Shown here: positions 50,382-59,152 of the stretch, piece by piece
Layout: every line of letters starts with the position of its first letter
How positions within the stretch are numbered: position 1 is the first letter of the stretch
Assembly (NCBI GenBank): GCA_903826865.1
Contig: CAIKGD010000040.1
Span: 1 to 64,000 of the forward strand
Length of the DNA: 64,000 nucleotides
DNA from: an uncultured Verrucomicrobiota bacterium
GTDB lineage: Bacteria; Verrucomicrobiota; Kiritimatiellia; Kiritimatiellales; Tichowtungiaceae
Reading direction: 5' to 3'
Program-made: the position numbers and the translations under genes
Notes under the pieces: model-generated
The model's database searches: none
What the model was told of the DNA's origin: nothing
Seen by the model: only the letters and a program-made list of their open reading frames with translations

Positions 50382-52521
50382 ACACTTTCCGGTAAAAAAC
50401 CTGCCGGGCATTCGACGGCCATTCTTTTGGCAGGCGGATGCCCCACGGAACCGATTGCATGCCGACATGCTCGTTGGGCTTGCAGAACACATACGGCTCT
50501 TCCGGCGGACCTTTCACCCAGACACGGGCGCCAGGCTCCCATGTTGAATCATTAAAGTCCACCGCCTGCCAGCCGTCTGCCGGGGTGAACGAAAATTTTA
50601 CGGTGCCGTCGGTGCCGATGATCTTGTCTCTGTATTTAAGGGCCACCTGCAACCAGTCTGGGTAGTTCTGGCGGGCGGTCTGAACAGCCAGAACATGCCG
50701 GCCCGGCGCAAGGTTGACCATCTTAAACTGCATCGCCTGCGGGTCGCCGAAGCGACCAATGACCGTGCCGTCCAGAAAAACCGTGGCAGACATATTGGCA
50801 TAGACACCGAGCAGCGCCTGACCGTCCGGTATGGTTTTGCCGTTACGATAGTTTTCAAGCCTTTTGAGAAGTTGCGGCGCGAAAGGAACGTCTTTGAACT
50901 CGTCCAGATAGGCTTTGATGGCGTCTTGTGCTCCGATATAATCGCCCAGCCGCTCCCGGTCGTTGATCTCGGTCATCAAGGTCATTTTACTGAGCGGGTC
51001 AGGTTCCGGGTGGAGAGACTGTTTTCCGACATCGGAATCTGCCGCCTGCGGGCGTTCCAGATAATAAAAGGAGACGCTTTCAAAAGCGGCGCGGCTGGCG
51101 TTATCCGGCCCGCGTTCAAAAATCATATTGAATGAACCGGTGAAGCTGACCGGATCGGCCTGATGGATCCGGTACTGCACGCTACGAACCAGCGCTTTGA
51201 AAACGATACCGTTCAGCGGTGAGGCCAGCGCATTGCCGTAATACCAGCCGCCGTTAAAATAATCTTCCAGCCCGGTTCCCTTCCAGCCGGGCGTTTTTTC
51301 GCCATCCACCGTGATCAGTTCATCGCCCTCCAGCACCCACCAGCTTTGATCCAGACTGCGCACACCCAGAATGCATCCAACGTATTTTCCGGAGCCGTCT
51401 GTTTGCAGAATTGTGTGCGGTCGACCGACGGCCTGCGCCGTGCTTTTTTTCCAACCGCTGTGCAGATAACCCTGAGATTTTGCGGACAGCTCTGTCACTG
51501 CCGTGATTGTGACCGGTACGGCAGTATCGCCGCTGTTTTCAATTTCGACCGTAGCGGATGACTGGAACGGCATGGGAAAACGCAGACTCAGCGTTTCGTT
51601 GGTCATCCCAAAGTACAGGCTTTGATAGCGCATGCGGCTCCACATGCTGCCGCAAATTGCGCCCAGAGGTGCTTCTACGCTGGGTGCGGTATTTCCATCC
51701 CAGTAAATCCGGACGATCAGTCCGCGCAACGCCTTTTCAATGGCGGCGGGTGACGAAAAACCCGACCAGTCAGGCGTAAATTGAAGTTCGCGGATAACGG
51801 ACGGACCGGACAGTTCCAGAATCTGCTGCTTTTTCTTCGGGCTTAGCGTGGCATTCCCGGTCGTCTTACGTTGCATCGAATCCGGCCAGATTGATGCGTG
51901 CGCATTCCAACTCGTTTTTACTTCGCCGATGGCGGCGACGGCCTCGGGGCTCAGTGGCAGTTTAAAGCTTTCTACCGTCTGCCCGGCGGGCAAGGTGTTA
52001 TAGGCGATCTGGTAGTAGAGTTTTTCGTTCCCGATGGGGGCCTGCTCCATAATGATCAGCCGTTTTTGAAAAGGAATCGGCAGCCATGAGTACCAGCAGT
52101 ACGGCTCATAACCTGCCAGCGGCGGGGTGAGCGGCTCCTGAGTCCCGCACCATTCATCCAGCGTGGTTTCAACAGAGGGTGATTTTTCACCGTCGAAATA
52201 GCACCGGATTTTTTTAAAGCCGTCCTTGGAGCCGGTAGACCAAAAACGCGAGATATAGCCGGGGCCCTTCAGATCGGCCAGTACCATCCAGCCGTCGGGC
52301 CCGGCTCGGAGAAAATGGCTGTAATCATCGTTGCCGCCGCTGCGGTCATATGAGGTGACGATGCGCGCTCCCGGCATTGTAAGATCAGACATTTGCGCGG
52401 AGTCGGCAAGCCGCTTCACGAGTGCTTCATAAGGCACAGTGCTCTTTTTAGTTCCGCCGGAACAGCCTGTCAGCAGGAGAAAAAAGATTGCGATATAGAG
52501 CGGAGCCGAGCGGAAGTGCAT
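50368..52521 (-). CDS. GH172/DUF2961 lipoprotein with C-terminal extension
   Basis: A 717-residue lipoprotein from the ATG at 52521 (AAGGAA site): signal HFRSAPLYIAIFFLLLTG before Cys. An earlier in-frame start would add 58 non-signal residues. The GH172/DUF2961 core includes SRFWSTGS, CYFDGEKSPSVETTLDEWCG, IYWDGNTAPSVEAPLGA, WWVLEGDELITVDGEK and GTGLEDYFNGGWYYG. GH172 members act on alpha-D-fructofuranosides or alpha-D-arabinofuranosides. After about residue 570 there is an unusual extension (VYANMSATVFLDGTVIGRFGD, VKGPPEEPYVFCKPNEHVG) with a jelly-roll-like, carbohydrate-binding look. Probably cell-surface or periplasmic. Confidence 0.82.
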   Translation of the reverse strand: MHFRSAPLYIAIFFLLLTGCSGGTKKSTVPYEALVKRLADSAQMSDLTMPGARIVTSYDRSGGNDDYSHFLRAGPDGWMVLADLKGPGYISRFWSTGSKDGFKKIRCYFDGEKSPSVETTLDEWCGTQEPLTPPLAGYEPYCWYSWLPIPFQKRLIIMEQAPIGNEKLYYQIAYNTLPAGQTVESFKLPLSPEAVAAIGEVKTSWNAHASIWPDSMQRKTTGNATLSPKKKQQILELSGPSVIRELQFTPDWSGFSSPAAIEKALRGLIVRIYWDGNTAPSVEAPLGAICGSMWSRMRYQSLYFGMTNETLSLRFPMPFQSSATVEIENSGDTAVPVTITAVTELSAKSQGYLHSGWKKSTAQAVGRPHTILQTDGSGKYVGCILGVRSLDQSWWVLEGDELITVDGEKTPGWKGTGLEDYFNGGWYYGNALASPLNGIVFKALVRSVQYRIHQADPVSFTGSFNMIFERGPDNASRAAFESVSFYYLERPQAADSDVGKQSLHPEPDPLSKMTLMTEINDRERLGDYIGAQDAIKAYLDEFKDVPFAPQLLKRLENYRNGKTIPDGQALLGVYANMSATVFLDGTVIGRFGDPQAMQFKMVNLAPGRHVLAVQTARQNYPDWLQVALKYRDKIIGTDGTVKFSFTPADGWQAVDFNDSTWEPGARVWVKGPPEEPYVFCKPNEHVGMQSVPWGIRLPKEWPSNARQVFYRKVFTTE

Positions 52522-52579
52522 GAATTTATTCCTTATGGTGGCAGTTATGATACCGGGGATGCGGAGTACGTGCGGCGGC

Positions 52580-53275
52580 TTAGCCGCAACTTGATGTTTC
52601 CGAGGGTTCTTTTTCTTCATGCGAAAGTTCAATAATAACGCATACATCGTAAATGTCGCCGGGCTGGTCGAAGTTCGGGTTAACCTGCCTTTCATTGAAG
52701 CAGTTCCACCCCGCCATGCGGGCGAGTTCTATGAGCATTGAGGAATTCAGAAGGGATTTGTGGTTGCCGTTACACAACATGTATTCATTGTATTTAAACA
52801 CATCCAATTTGCAGGAGGAGTCTGGAACAATGATTCGCATGATGCCGTGCGGAGCGAGTGCTTTACGGCAGTGCTGAAGTATCTTAATGATTTCAACCGG
52901 GGTGAAATGTTCGAGGACGTTATTGCAGTAGATGAAGTTCATCGATCCGTCTGGGAATGGCAGGCCTTGGCGTATGTCAACGCAGGCATCGGATTTCCAT
53001 ATCAGGAAGCCTTCAACATTCCACCAGTCCGAACGGTAGTCCGGTCCGCTTCCTAGGTTGACTCGGGAGCAAGCGGACCAGTCGCGGAATCTGAGCCGCC
53101 AGAGGTTGATGCGCAGAACAGGGGTGGCGAGCATGTAGTAGAGCGTCCAGAACCAGCCCGGGAGGTGCCGGTTGCCGCGCAGAACCTGCATCCAATGAAG
53201 TCTCTTGGGCATTACAGCAAAACAAGCCGGCTCCGGACTGTCCGGTTTCTTGAGTTCAACTTTCTCTGTGTTCAT
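52580..53275 (-). CDS. SAM-dependent methyltransferase (class I)
   Basis: A 231-residue class I methyltransferase. The SAM motif is RVNLGSGPDYRSDWWNVEGF; then GLPFPDGSMNFIYCNNVLEHF (motif II) and LAPHGIMRIIVPD (motif III). Proteins of this type methylate sugars or lipid-linked glycans in polysaccharide clusters. The gene faces left, just upstream of the GH172-type gene and away from the YfhO-like gene. The acceptor is unknown. Confidence 0.82.
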   Translation of the reverse strand: MNTEKVELKKPDSPEPACFAVMPKRLHWMQVLRGNRHLPGWFWTLYYMLATPVLRINLWRLRFRDWSACSRVNLGSGPDYRSDWWNVEGFLIWKSDACVDIRQGLPFPDGSMNFIYCNNVLEHFTPVEIIKILQHCRKALAPHGIMRIIVPDSSCKLDVFKYNEYMLCNGNHKSLLNSSMLIELARMAGWNCFNERQVNPNFDQPGDIYDVCVIIELSHEEKEPSETSSCG

Positions 53276-53519
53276 TCATGAGTTCCTTTGCGGCATTTCG
53301 TCAGTAAAACGGAAGATGAATAATACCTTGGAATCTGTAAAGCGCAAAGTCTGGTCTTGCCCAACCCGATTTGCCTGAGTATCGTCCTTCCCCGACTCTT
53401 CATTTATGTAATCAGGACACAGTGAAGCACTTATCGCTATTAGAACCGTTCAGCGCGACATCTAAATTTTATGCCGCCAGAGAAATGTGCAATTCGTGGA
53501 GCCGCAAGGGAGTGTAGGT

Positions 53520-56003
53520 ATGGATCAAGCGCAGGGGAGATTTACCAGACTGTCGGAGGGACTTATCTTTTGTTTTTTTTTCGTGATATTTGCCCTGATT
53601 ATTTGCCGGGTTGGATTTACCGGGGCAGTATTATTCACCACCGATGCGAATATCGGTCATTTGTCCATCTGGGCATCGCATTTACCGGCCGGATTTTTTG
53701 GCGGGTGGTCTGACAACCCCCTGTTTGGATTTCCTGATACGTCCGCTGTTAATTGGTTCGATCTGAATCTATGGCTGCTGCCGACCCGTTTTTTTACAAA
53801 CTGGATGTATACTATTGATCTTATTCTCAGCTCGCTTTTTTTAGCCGGATTTCTGCGGTTACGCCGTTGCGGACTACCCGCCTGTTTACTCGCCGCATTG
53901 GCTGCCTTCTGGCTCGGCAGCAATTTTTCACTCATTTACGCCGGGCACATCGGGAAAGCCGGAGTTATTCTTTTTGCCTCCGTTGCACTTTTCTGTATTG
54001 AAAAAACCGCACAGACACGCCGGATATCCTGGGCAGTGCTGACGGGCGGAGCATTAGGGGGCATGTTTACGGAGCAGCCGGATGTCGCTTTGTTTATGGC
54101 GTTGATGCCTGGTTCATATCTGCTCTTCAGGTTGCGGTGTCCGTGTAAAAAACAATACGGGCAGGCTTTACTGAAATTGTTTTTACCGGCATTAATCGCG
54201 GCTTTGTTAATCGCTTCACATGCCTTATTCAGCGGTTATCAGCAGTCTGTTCGGGGAATTGCCGCCGTTCAGGAAAGTGCACAGGAGAAGTGGGAGTTTT
54301 GCACCCAGTGGAGCTGGCCGCCGGAGGAGTCGATTGATTTCATTGCACCGGGTTATACCGGATGGCGCAGCGGGGAGCCCGAAGGCCCTTATTGGGGCCG
54401 CATGGGTCGCAGTGCCGGTTGGGAATCGACCCGGCAAGGATTCATGAATTTTAAACTGGAAAACACCTATATAGGATTTATTCCCATTGCTTTCGCCCTG
54501 TTTGCTTTGGTGTCGTGCCGCCGGTCGCCGCAGCGCGCGGAAATTCTCTTCTGGGGCGGGGCAACCCTTGTTGCGCTGCTGCTGGCGTTTGGTAAATACT
54601 TTCCGCTCTATAATATTTTTTGGCATTTACCGGTGGTGAATAACATCCGCAACCCCAATAAATTTTTGCAGGTGTTTCAGCTCGGGCTCGGCATTTTGAC
54701 AGCCTATGGAGTTGATGCGCTTTTCAGTCAAAAGTCTGAAGGTCTTAAAGTCGAAAGTCGAAAGTCGACAAAGACCGACCTCCGACCCCTGACCCCAGAC
54801 CCCGGGCTTCCGGCTTCCGCCCTCCGAATCTTTTTTTGGTTTACCGCCGCAGTTATGGGCCTGTTGATGCTGTGGGCGCTGGGAACTTCTTTAAATCAGA
54901 CGGATATTGCCGCCGGATTTTCTTCCCAAGGCTGGCCGACAGAAGCCGCACAAAGCATTGTTGCCAATCAGTCTCAGGCTCTTTGGTATGCGGTATTCAT
55001 GGCGGGCGTAACAACAGCGGTTTTTGCCATTTATAGTTTTAAACGATTTGAGAACGTTCGCACAAAAAGTGCTGTAATTGCCGCCGGACTGGTGCTGATT
55101 GTTGCTGTCGATGCGGTGATACTGTCAAAAAATTACATAAAGACTCTTCCTCAAGGATATATTGAGGAGAATGCTGTAACCCGGTTGCTTAAAGAACAGC
55201 CCGGTTTGCAGAGAACGGCCACGGTTACACAGGACGGGTTTTACAACATCTGGCTTACTTATCTTTTCCCGTATCAGAAAATTGCGGCGTTTAATATCAC
55301 TCAGATGCCGCGCATGCCGCAGGATTACAAGCAGTTTCTCGGCACCGTCGGGCGCAATCCTCTGCGGATGTGGCAGCTTTCCGGAGTCGGTTTTTTGCTC
55401 GGGCCTTCCGGTGTGGAAAAACAGCTGCCCGCTGACCGGTATCAGCCGGTATTGCGCTACGATGTGCTGGCCGGCAGTGACGGAAATCTTGTTGTACGCC
55501 CCAATGAAAAAGGGAGTCAGACTGTCGTCCGGAGTCTGGCTCCGGCCCCGCGTTATGCGTTAATTGGCGGTTGTGAAAAGATGAACGACGCAAGCGCACT
55601 GGCAAAACTCGGTTCCAATGATTGGAAACTTTTCGATAAAATCATCCTGCCTTTGGAAAGTTCCGCAGCCGATCCCGGCGGACACGGTTTCTGCGGGCAG
55701 GTTGAAGTGCTCAAATACCGGCCGGGGCGGATACTTCTCAAGGTGCAGGCTGATTTCCCGGGATTTCTGCGGGCAGCGGATAAATATGATCCGGACTGGA
55801 AAGCGCAAGTTGACGGAGTTTCTGCTGAAGTGCTGCGTGCCGACTTTATTTTCCAGGCGGTATATGTTCCGGCTGGTGTTCATGAAGTGGAGCTGAAATA
55901 CAGTCCGGATAATAAACTGCTCTGGCTCCAATTGGCAGGGATGACAATTTGTGCCGGTTCTGCAGTCAGTCTGGTTTTCCCGCGAAAAAAGAAGAACGCA
56001 TGA
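53520..56003 (+). CDS. YfhO-like large membrane protein
   Basis: An 827-residue protein with about 12 membrane helices in its first 550 residues and a soluble C-terminal domain. The VVNNIRNPNKFLQVFQLGLGILTAYG segment and the terminal FLRAADKYDPDWKAQVDG with YVPAGVHEVELKYSPDN are diagnostic of YfhO-type proteins, which transfer sugars to lipids or teichoic acids. A word repeat at 54728-54830 is translated in frame inside a cytoplasmic or periplasmic loop. The ATG at 53520 follows GGGAG; a GTG at 53487 is less likely. It is the first gene of a rightward group with two glycosyltransferase genes. Confidence 0.8.
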   Translation: MDQAQGRFTRLSEGLIFCFFFVIFALIICRVGFTGAVLFTTDANIGHLSIWASHLPAGFFGGWSDNPLFGFPDTSAVNWFDLNLWLLPTRFFTNWMYTIDLILSSLFLAGFLRLRRCGLPACLLAALAAFWLGSNFSLIYAGHIGKAGVILFASVALFCIEKTAQTRRISWAVLTGGALGGMFTEQPDVALFMALMPGSYLLFRLRCPCKKQYGQALLKLFLPALIAALLIASHALFSGYQQSVRGIAAVQESAQEKWEFCTQWSWPPEESIDFIAPGYTGWRSGEPEGPYWGRMGRSAGWESTRQGFMNFKLENTYIGFIPIAFALFALVSCRRSPQRAEILFWGGATLVALLLAFGKYFPLYNIFWHLPVVNNIRNPNKFLQVFQLGLGILTAYGVDALFSQKSEGLKVESRKSTKTDLRPLTPDPGLPASALRIFFWFTAAVMGLLMLWALGTSLNQTDIAAGFSSQGWPTEAAQSIVANQSQALWYAVFMAGVTTAVFAIYSFKRFENVRTKSAVIAAGLVLIVAVDAVILSKNYIKTLPQGYIEENAVTRLLKEQPGLQRTATVTQDGFYNIWLTYLFPYQKIAAFNITQMPRMPQDYKQFLGTVGRNPLRMWQLSGVGFLLGPSGVEKQLPADRYQPVLRYDVLAGSDGNLVVRPNEKGSQTVVRSLAPAPRYALIGGCEKMNDASALAKLGSNDWKLFDKIILPLESSAADPGGHGFCGQVEVLKYRPGRILLKVQADFPGFLRAADKYDPDWKAQVDGVSAEVLRADFIFQAVYVPAGVHEVELKYSPDNKLLWLQLAGMTICAGSAVSLVFPRKKKNA
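54728..54830 (+). repeat. Word repeat in frame within the YfhO-like gene
   Basis: A purine-rich arm of repeated AAAGTCG words is followed by a pyrimidine-rich arm of CCGACC, CCTGACC, CCAGACC and CTTCCGG words. The arms are partly complementary. Translated as SEGLKVESRKSTKTDLRPLT and onward with no frameshift. Confidence 0.75.
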
Positions 56004-56143
56004 ACCCGGAACTTTCGATTGTAATTCCGACGATGGGTCGCCCGATTCTGGTGCGTACGCTGGAGTCTGTTCTGGCAACGAAAGGCGCGGGTCGATTGGA
56101 AGTTATCGTAGTCGGTGAAATCCGCGGTGATATTGGTCTTTAG
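56000..56143 (+). pseudogene. Truncated family 2 glycosyltransferase (N-terminus only)
   Basis: A 47-residue frame beginning NPELSIVIPTMGRPILVRTL and VLATKGAGRLEVIVVGE, the first beta-alpha-beta unit of GT2 glycosyltransferases, then TAG. The DxD catalytic part is missing. The ATG overlaps the YfhO-like stop by four bases. A complete GT2 gene follows nine bases later, so this may be the remnant of a duplicate. Confidence 0.75.
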
Positions 56144-56152
56144 TTGGGGAAT

Positions 56153-57136
56153 ATGGTGAACAATCAAAAAGTCGCAATTGTTATTCCGTTCCAACAGTGG
56201 GACGAGTGGTTGAAACAATGTCTCGAACATTGCGCGCGGCAACAATACCGGAATTTCGAGTGCTGGCTGATCGCAGATGTCCAAGCACCGGATAACTGGC
56301 AGGATTTTCTACAGAAATTGTCATTTCCAAATGGAGTGACCATTCGGGTTTCGGGTGCTGTGAATCCTGCCAGAAAGCGGAATATAGCCATGCGCGAGAG
56401 CACGGCGGAAATCTTTGCCTTTGTGGATGCCGATGCCTATCCCGAGGAGAACTGGCTCGCGACGGCGGTTAATTTTTTACAAGGCGATGTTTGTGCGGTA
56501 GGCGGGCCTAATCTCACGCCGTTAGACGATCCGTTGTTGCGCCGCGTTCCAGGGTGTATCATGCAGAGTGTTTTTGGGTATGGGCCGGCATATATCAGGC
56601 ATCGCCCGGTAACACGTCGTTTTGTAAATGAGTTGCCTACCTGTAATCTGGTTGCTCAGAAAAAATCAGGACTATTTTTTCGCGAGACTCTAGACACCAG
56701 TGAAGATATGACCTTTTGCGCGGACATTCTTCGGTTTGGCGGGAAAATTTTGTACGATCCTCAAGTGATTGTTTATCATCATCGGAGGTGTCTGTTTAGA
56801 CCGTTTTTTTGGCAGTTCTACAGTTATGGCCGGGATAAAGCCCGTATTACGGTGCGGGGTAGCGGCGCAGGCTATTTCTGGCATGCCGCACCTGCCCTTT
56901 TTACACTCTATCTTGTGCTGATCGGCCCGCTTCTGACGATTTTACGAGGGACACCATGGTTGGTTTTAACAGTCAGCCTTCCCTTGCTACTCTATGTGCT
57001 TGTTGTTACCGTTGAGAGTATCCGGGTAACACGGTGCCTGCCTGAATTTTTCCTCAGCCTTGTTATTTTCCCGGCGGCACACCTCAGTTACGGATCAGGA
57101 TACTGGATGGGATTGATCCGTTCCGGCACGGCCTAA
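56153..57136 (+). CDS. Glycosyltransferase family 2
   Basis: A 327-residue GT2 enzyme. The start VNNQKVAIVIPFQQWDEWLKQ and the DxD motif (FAFVDADAYPEENWL), then RRFVNELPTCNLVAQKK and DTSEDMTFCADI (the ED motif) complete the catalytic core. Two or three C-terminal membrane helices anchor it. The ATG at 56153 follows GGGGA. It belongs with the YfhO-like gene and converges with the radical SAM gene, with only three bases between the stops. Confidence 0.87.
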   Translation: MVNNQKVAIVIPFQQWDEWLKQCLEHCARQQYRNFECWLIADVQAPDNWQDFLQKLSFPNGVTIRVSGAVNPARKRNIAMRESTAEIFAFVDADAYPEENWLATAVNFLQGDVCAVGGPNLTPLDDPLLRRVPGCIMQSVFGYGPAYIRHRPVTRRFVNELPTCNLVAQKKSGLFFRETLDTSEDMTFCADILRFGGKILYDPQVIVYHHRRCLFRPFFWQFYSYGRDKARITVRGSGAGYFWHAAPALFTLYLVLIGPLLTILRGTPWLVLTVSLPLLLYVLVVTVESIRVTRCLPEFFLSLVIFPAAHLSYGSGYWMGLIRSGTA

Positions 57137-57139
57137 CCA

Positions 57140-58294
57140 TTAGGATTTGCATCCGGAACAAAACGAGCCTCTGACAGCAGCCTGACCCACTAGAAACGGC
57201 AGTTTCCAGGATGTGAGCAGACTGGGAATCAGTTCACATGCATTCCAGCATACAGGGCAATTTTCCTGGCGGATCATCTTTTTCGCTTTGGATGCTTCGG
57301 CTCCGTCCAAAATGTTTCGCAGGCCATCGCTTACATGGCCGAGGCGGAGACCCCAGATAATACATGGGAATACATTGCCATACGGATCCACATACATTGA
57401 ATTAGAACAGGCTCGGCAGTTGAAAAGCATTTTTTCCGGACGCTGAAAATACCGGGGAATCCGGCTGACAAAATGCGGGCGGTAGAACGACTTCATCCGG
57501 CTGGCGACCGGTTGCTTTTCATAGATCGAGCTTTTTAGAATAAAATTAACATCCTTTTTAATGGCTTCTTGTGATGCGTCCAGATCATTCACTTCACTGC
57601 CGGATTCATTCTGCTGATAGAGCAATCCTTTATGTTCCGCATTAAATGTTACATCGGAAATCCGGAAGCCGAGAGGCAGAACGACTTCGCGGAAGAACGA
57701 CTCAAACTGTCCTGCACTATGAGCGCTCAGCGTGTAGCTGATTTTAACATCAAAGTTTTTTTGTTTGGATTTCAGCTCTTTCAATGTATTCAGTGTTGCA
57801 ACAGCTCGGTTAAAGGCTTCTTTTTGTCCTCTCATTCGGTCATGGAAGGCCGGATTCCCGTCGAGGCTGACACCTGCGGAAAACATTATTGCCGGAAATC
57901 GACCGGCTGTAGAATCCAGAACAGCAGCTATCCGGTCAGGAGCCATGCCGTTGGTTGTGACTGTGACGGCATTAAGTTTTCGGCAAAGCGAAGCCGCCGA
58001 AGAGAAGATTTCCTCCATATCCTGACGTAGAAAAGGTTCTCCTCCGGTAAAGTCCAGATAAAGAAGCTGATTCTGTAGTTCAGAGAATATAGAACGGTAT
58101 ACATCAACGCTCAGTTCCTCGTGGCGTTTTTCCGGATGTTCGCGGTAAATTTTCCAGATGCCGCAAAGCATACAGGCATGATTACACTGGTAGGTAACAG
58201 CCATCGTCAGTTTCACAGGAAGGACACGTCGTTGCATCTGACTTCCAAGTCGCGAACCGATAAACACCCGTGCAATGTCTGTATAAAAACTCAT
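57140..58294 (-). CDS. Radical SAM protein with C-terminal SPASM-like cysteines
   Basis: A 384-residue radical SAM protein. Cys37-x3-Cys41-x2-Cys44 (CNHACMLCGIWK) binds the SAM cluster; LDFTGGEPFLR is the GGEP motif. Cys residues near the C-terminus (CRACSNSMYVDPYGNVFPC, ENCPVCWNAC) form SPASM-type auxiliary cluster sites. Such proteins in surface-glycan loci modify sugars or attached groups, but the substrate cannot be read. It follows the nucleotidyltransferase gene by 16 bases on the minus strand. Confidence 0.87.
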   Translation of the reverse strand: MSFYTDIARVFIGSRLGSQMQRRVLPVKLTMAVTYQCNHACMLCGIWKIYREHPEKRHEELSVDVYRSIFSELQNQLLYLDFTGGEPFLRQDMEEIFSSAASLCRKLNAVTVTTNGMAPDRIAAVLDSTAGRFPAIMFSAGVSLDGNPAFHDRMRGQKEAFNRAVATLNTLKELKSKQKNFDVKISYTLSAHSAGQFESFFREVVLPLGFRISDVTFNAEHKGLLYQQNESGSEVNDLDASQEAIKKDVNFILKSSIYEKQPVASRMKSFYRPHFVSRIPRYFQRPEKMLFNCRACSNSMYVDPYGNVFPCIIWGLRLGHVSDGLRNILDGAEASKAKKMIRQENCPVCWNACELIPSLLTSWKLPFLVGQAAVRGSFCSGCKS

Positions 58295-58310
58295 TTTAAT
58301 TTATGTCCTT

Positions 58311-59135
58311 TCACTGAGGCCAGAAAGCGGACGGCTCCGCCAGAAAATGTTCCATTGCAGTAAGCCCATCCGGTGTGCCCATGTCAAGCAGGGGCGGCGC
58401 AGCGCGGAAGACGCGCAACAGGCCTGAGGAAGCCAGTGACGGGAAGATGTCCGTTTCAATCGAAATATTTTTATTCGGCTCGATCATTTCCAGCGTGCGG
58501 CGGCTGATGCAGTAAACGCCGGTATTGATCCAGCCGTGCTCGCGTTCAGCCTTTTCGAGGAAGGCGGTGACGCGACCGGTTTTATCAAAATCGACGGTTC
58601 CGTAGCGGCCGGTCTTTTCAATCTGGGTCACACCGAGCGTTACGCCGGAAGAATTGCCGATTGGGGATTGGGGATTTCCGGATTCCGATTCTTTCCCTCT
58701 GATCTCTGCCCGCTGCCCTCCGTCTTCCGTCCTCCGTCCTCCGTTCAGGTGTTCCTTTTCCAAGGCTTGGAAGTCGAGGCCGGGCGTAAGGCTGTCGCCG
58801 TTTAAAACAAAGAAAGGGTCGCTATGAATCCACGGCTCGACAAACTTGATGGCGCCGCCGGTTCCGCGCGGTTCCGGTTCGATGGAAAAAGTAATCTCCA
58901 TGTCCTTTGGTGCGCCGGTGTTTAACCAGTCACGCAGTACATCGGCCATGTAGCCGGCAGCGAGGTGGACGCGTTTGATTCCGCCGCGACGCAACCATTC
59001 GAGCTGCCAGAGCAGAATCGGTTTGCCGGCAACCGGCACCAGACATTTCGGGCGGTCGCCGTAAAGCGACTGAATGCGCGTTCCTTTCCCTCCGAGCAGA
59101 ATGACGGCTATAGATTTTTTTTCGGAGTGTCCCAT
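58311..59135 (-). CDS. Sugar-phosphate nucleotidyltransferase, HddC-like
   Basis: A 274-residue nucleotidyltransferase. The signature VILLGGKGTRIQSLYGDRPKCLVPVAGKP binds NTP; ITFSIEPEPRGTGGAI and VLNGDSL follow. Together with the HddA-like kinase at the window end, this suggests HddC, which makes GDP-D-glycero-alpha-D-manno-heptose, but a mannose-1-phosphate guanylyltransferase is also possible. ATG at 59135 is chosen over the TTG at 59174. A word repeat adds about 30 residues (NGGRRTEDGGQRAEIRGKES) between HL and the GVTLGVT strand. Confidence 0.8.
   Translation of the reverse strand: MGHSEKKSIAVILLGGKGTRIQSLYGDRPKCLVPVAGKPILLWQLEWLRRGGIKRVHLAAGYMADVLRDWLNTGAPKDMEITFSIEPEPRGTGGAIKFVEPWIHSDPFFVLNGDSLTPGLDFQALEKEHLNGGRRTEDGGQRAEIRGKESESGNPQSPIGNSSGVTLGVTQIEKTGRYGTVDFDKTGRVTAFLEKAEREHGWINTGVYCISRRTLEMIEPNKNISIETDIFPSLASSGLLRVFRAAPPLLDMGTPDGLTAMEHFLAEPSAFWPQ
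58656..58746 (+). repeat. Word repeat in frame within the nucleotidyltransferase gene
   Basis: On the plus strand a purine-rich arm (GATTGGGGATTGGGGATTTCC) is followed by a pyrimidine-rich arm (CCCTCCGTCTTCCG, TCCTCCGTCCTCCG). The insertion keeps the frame. Closely related to 45755-45796. Confidence 0.75.
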
Positions 59136-59152
59136 CTTCGATCTCGTAGAGC

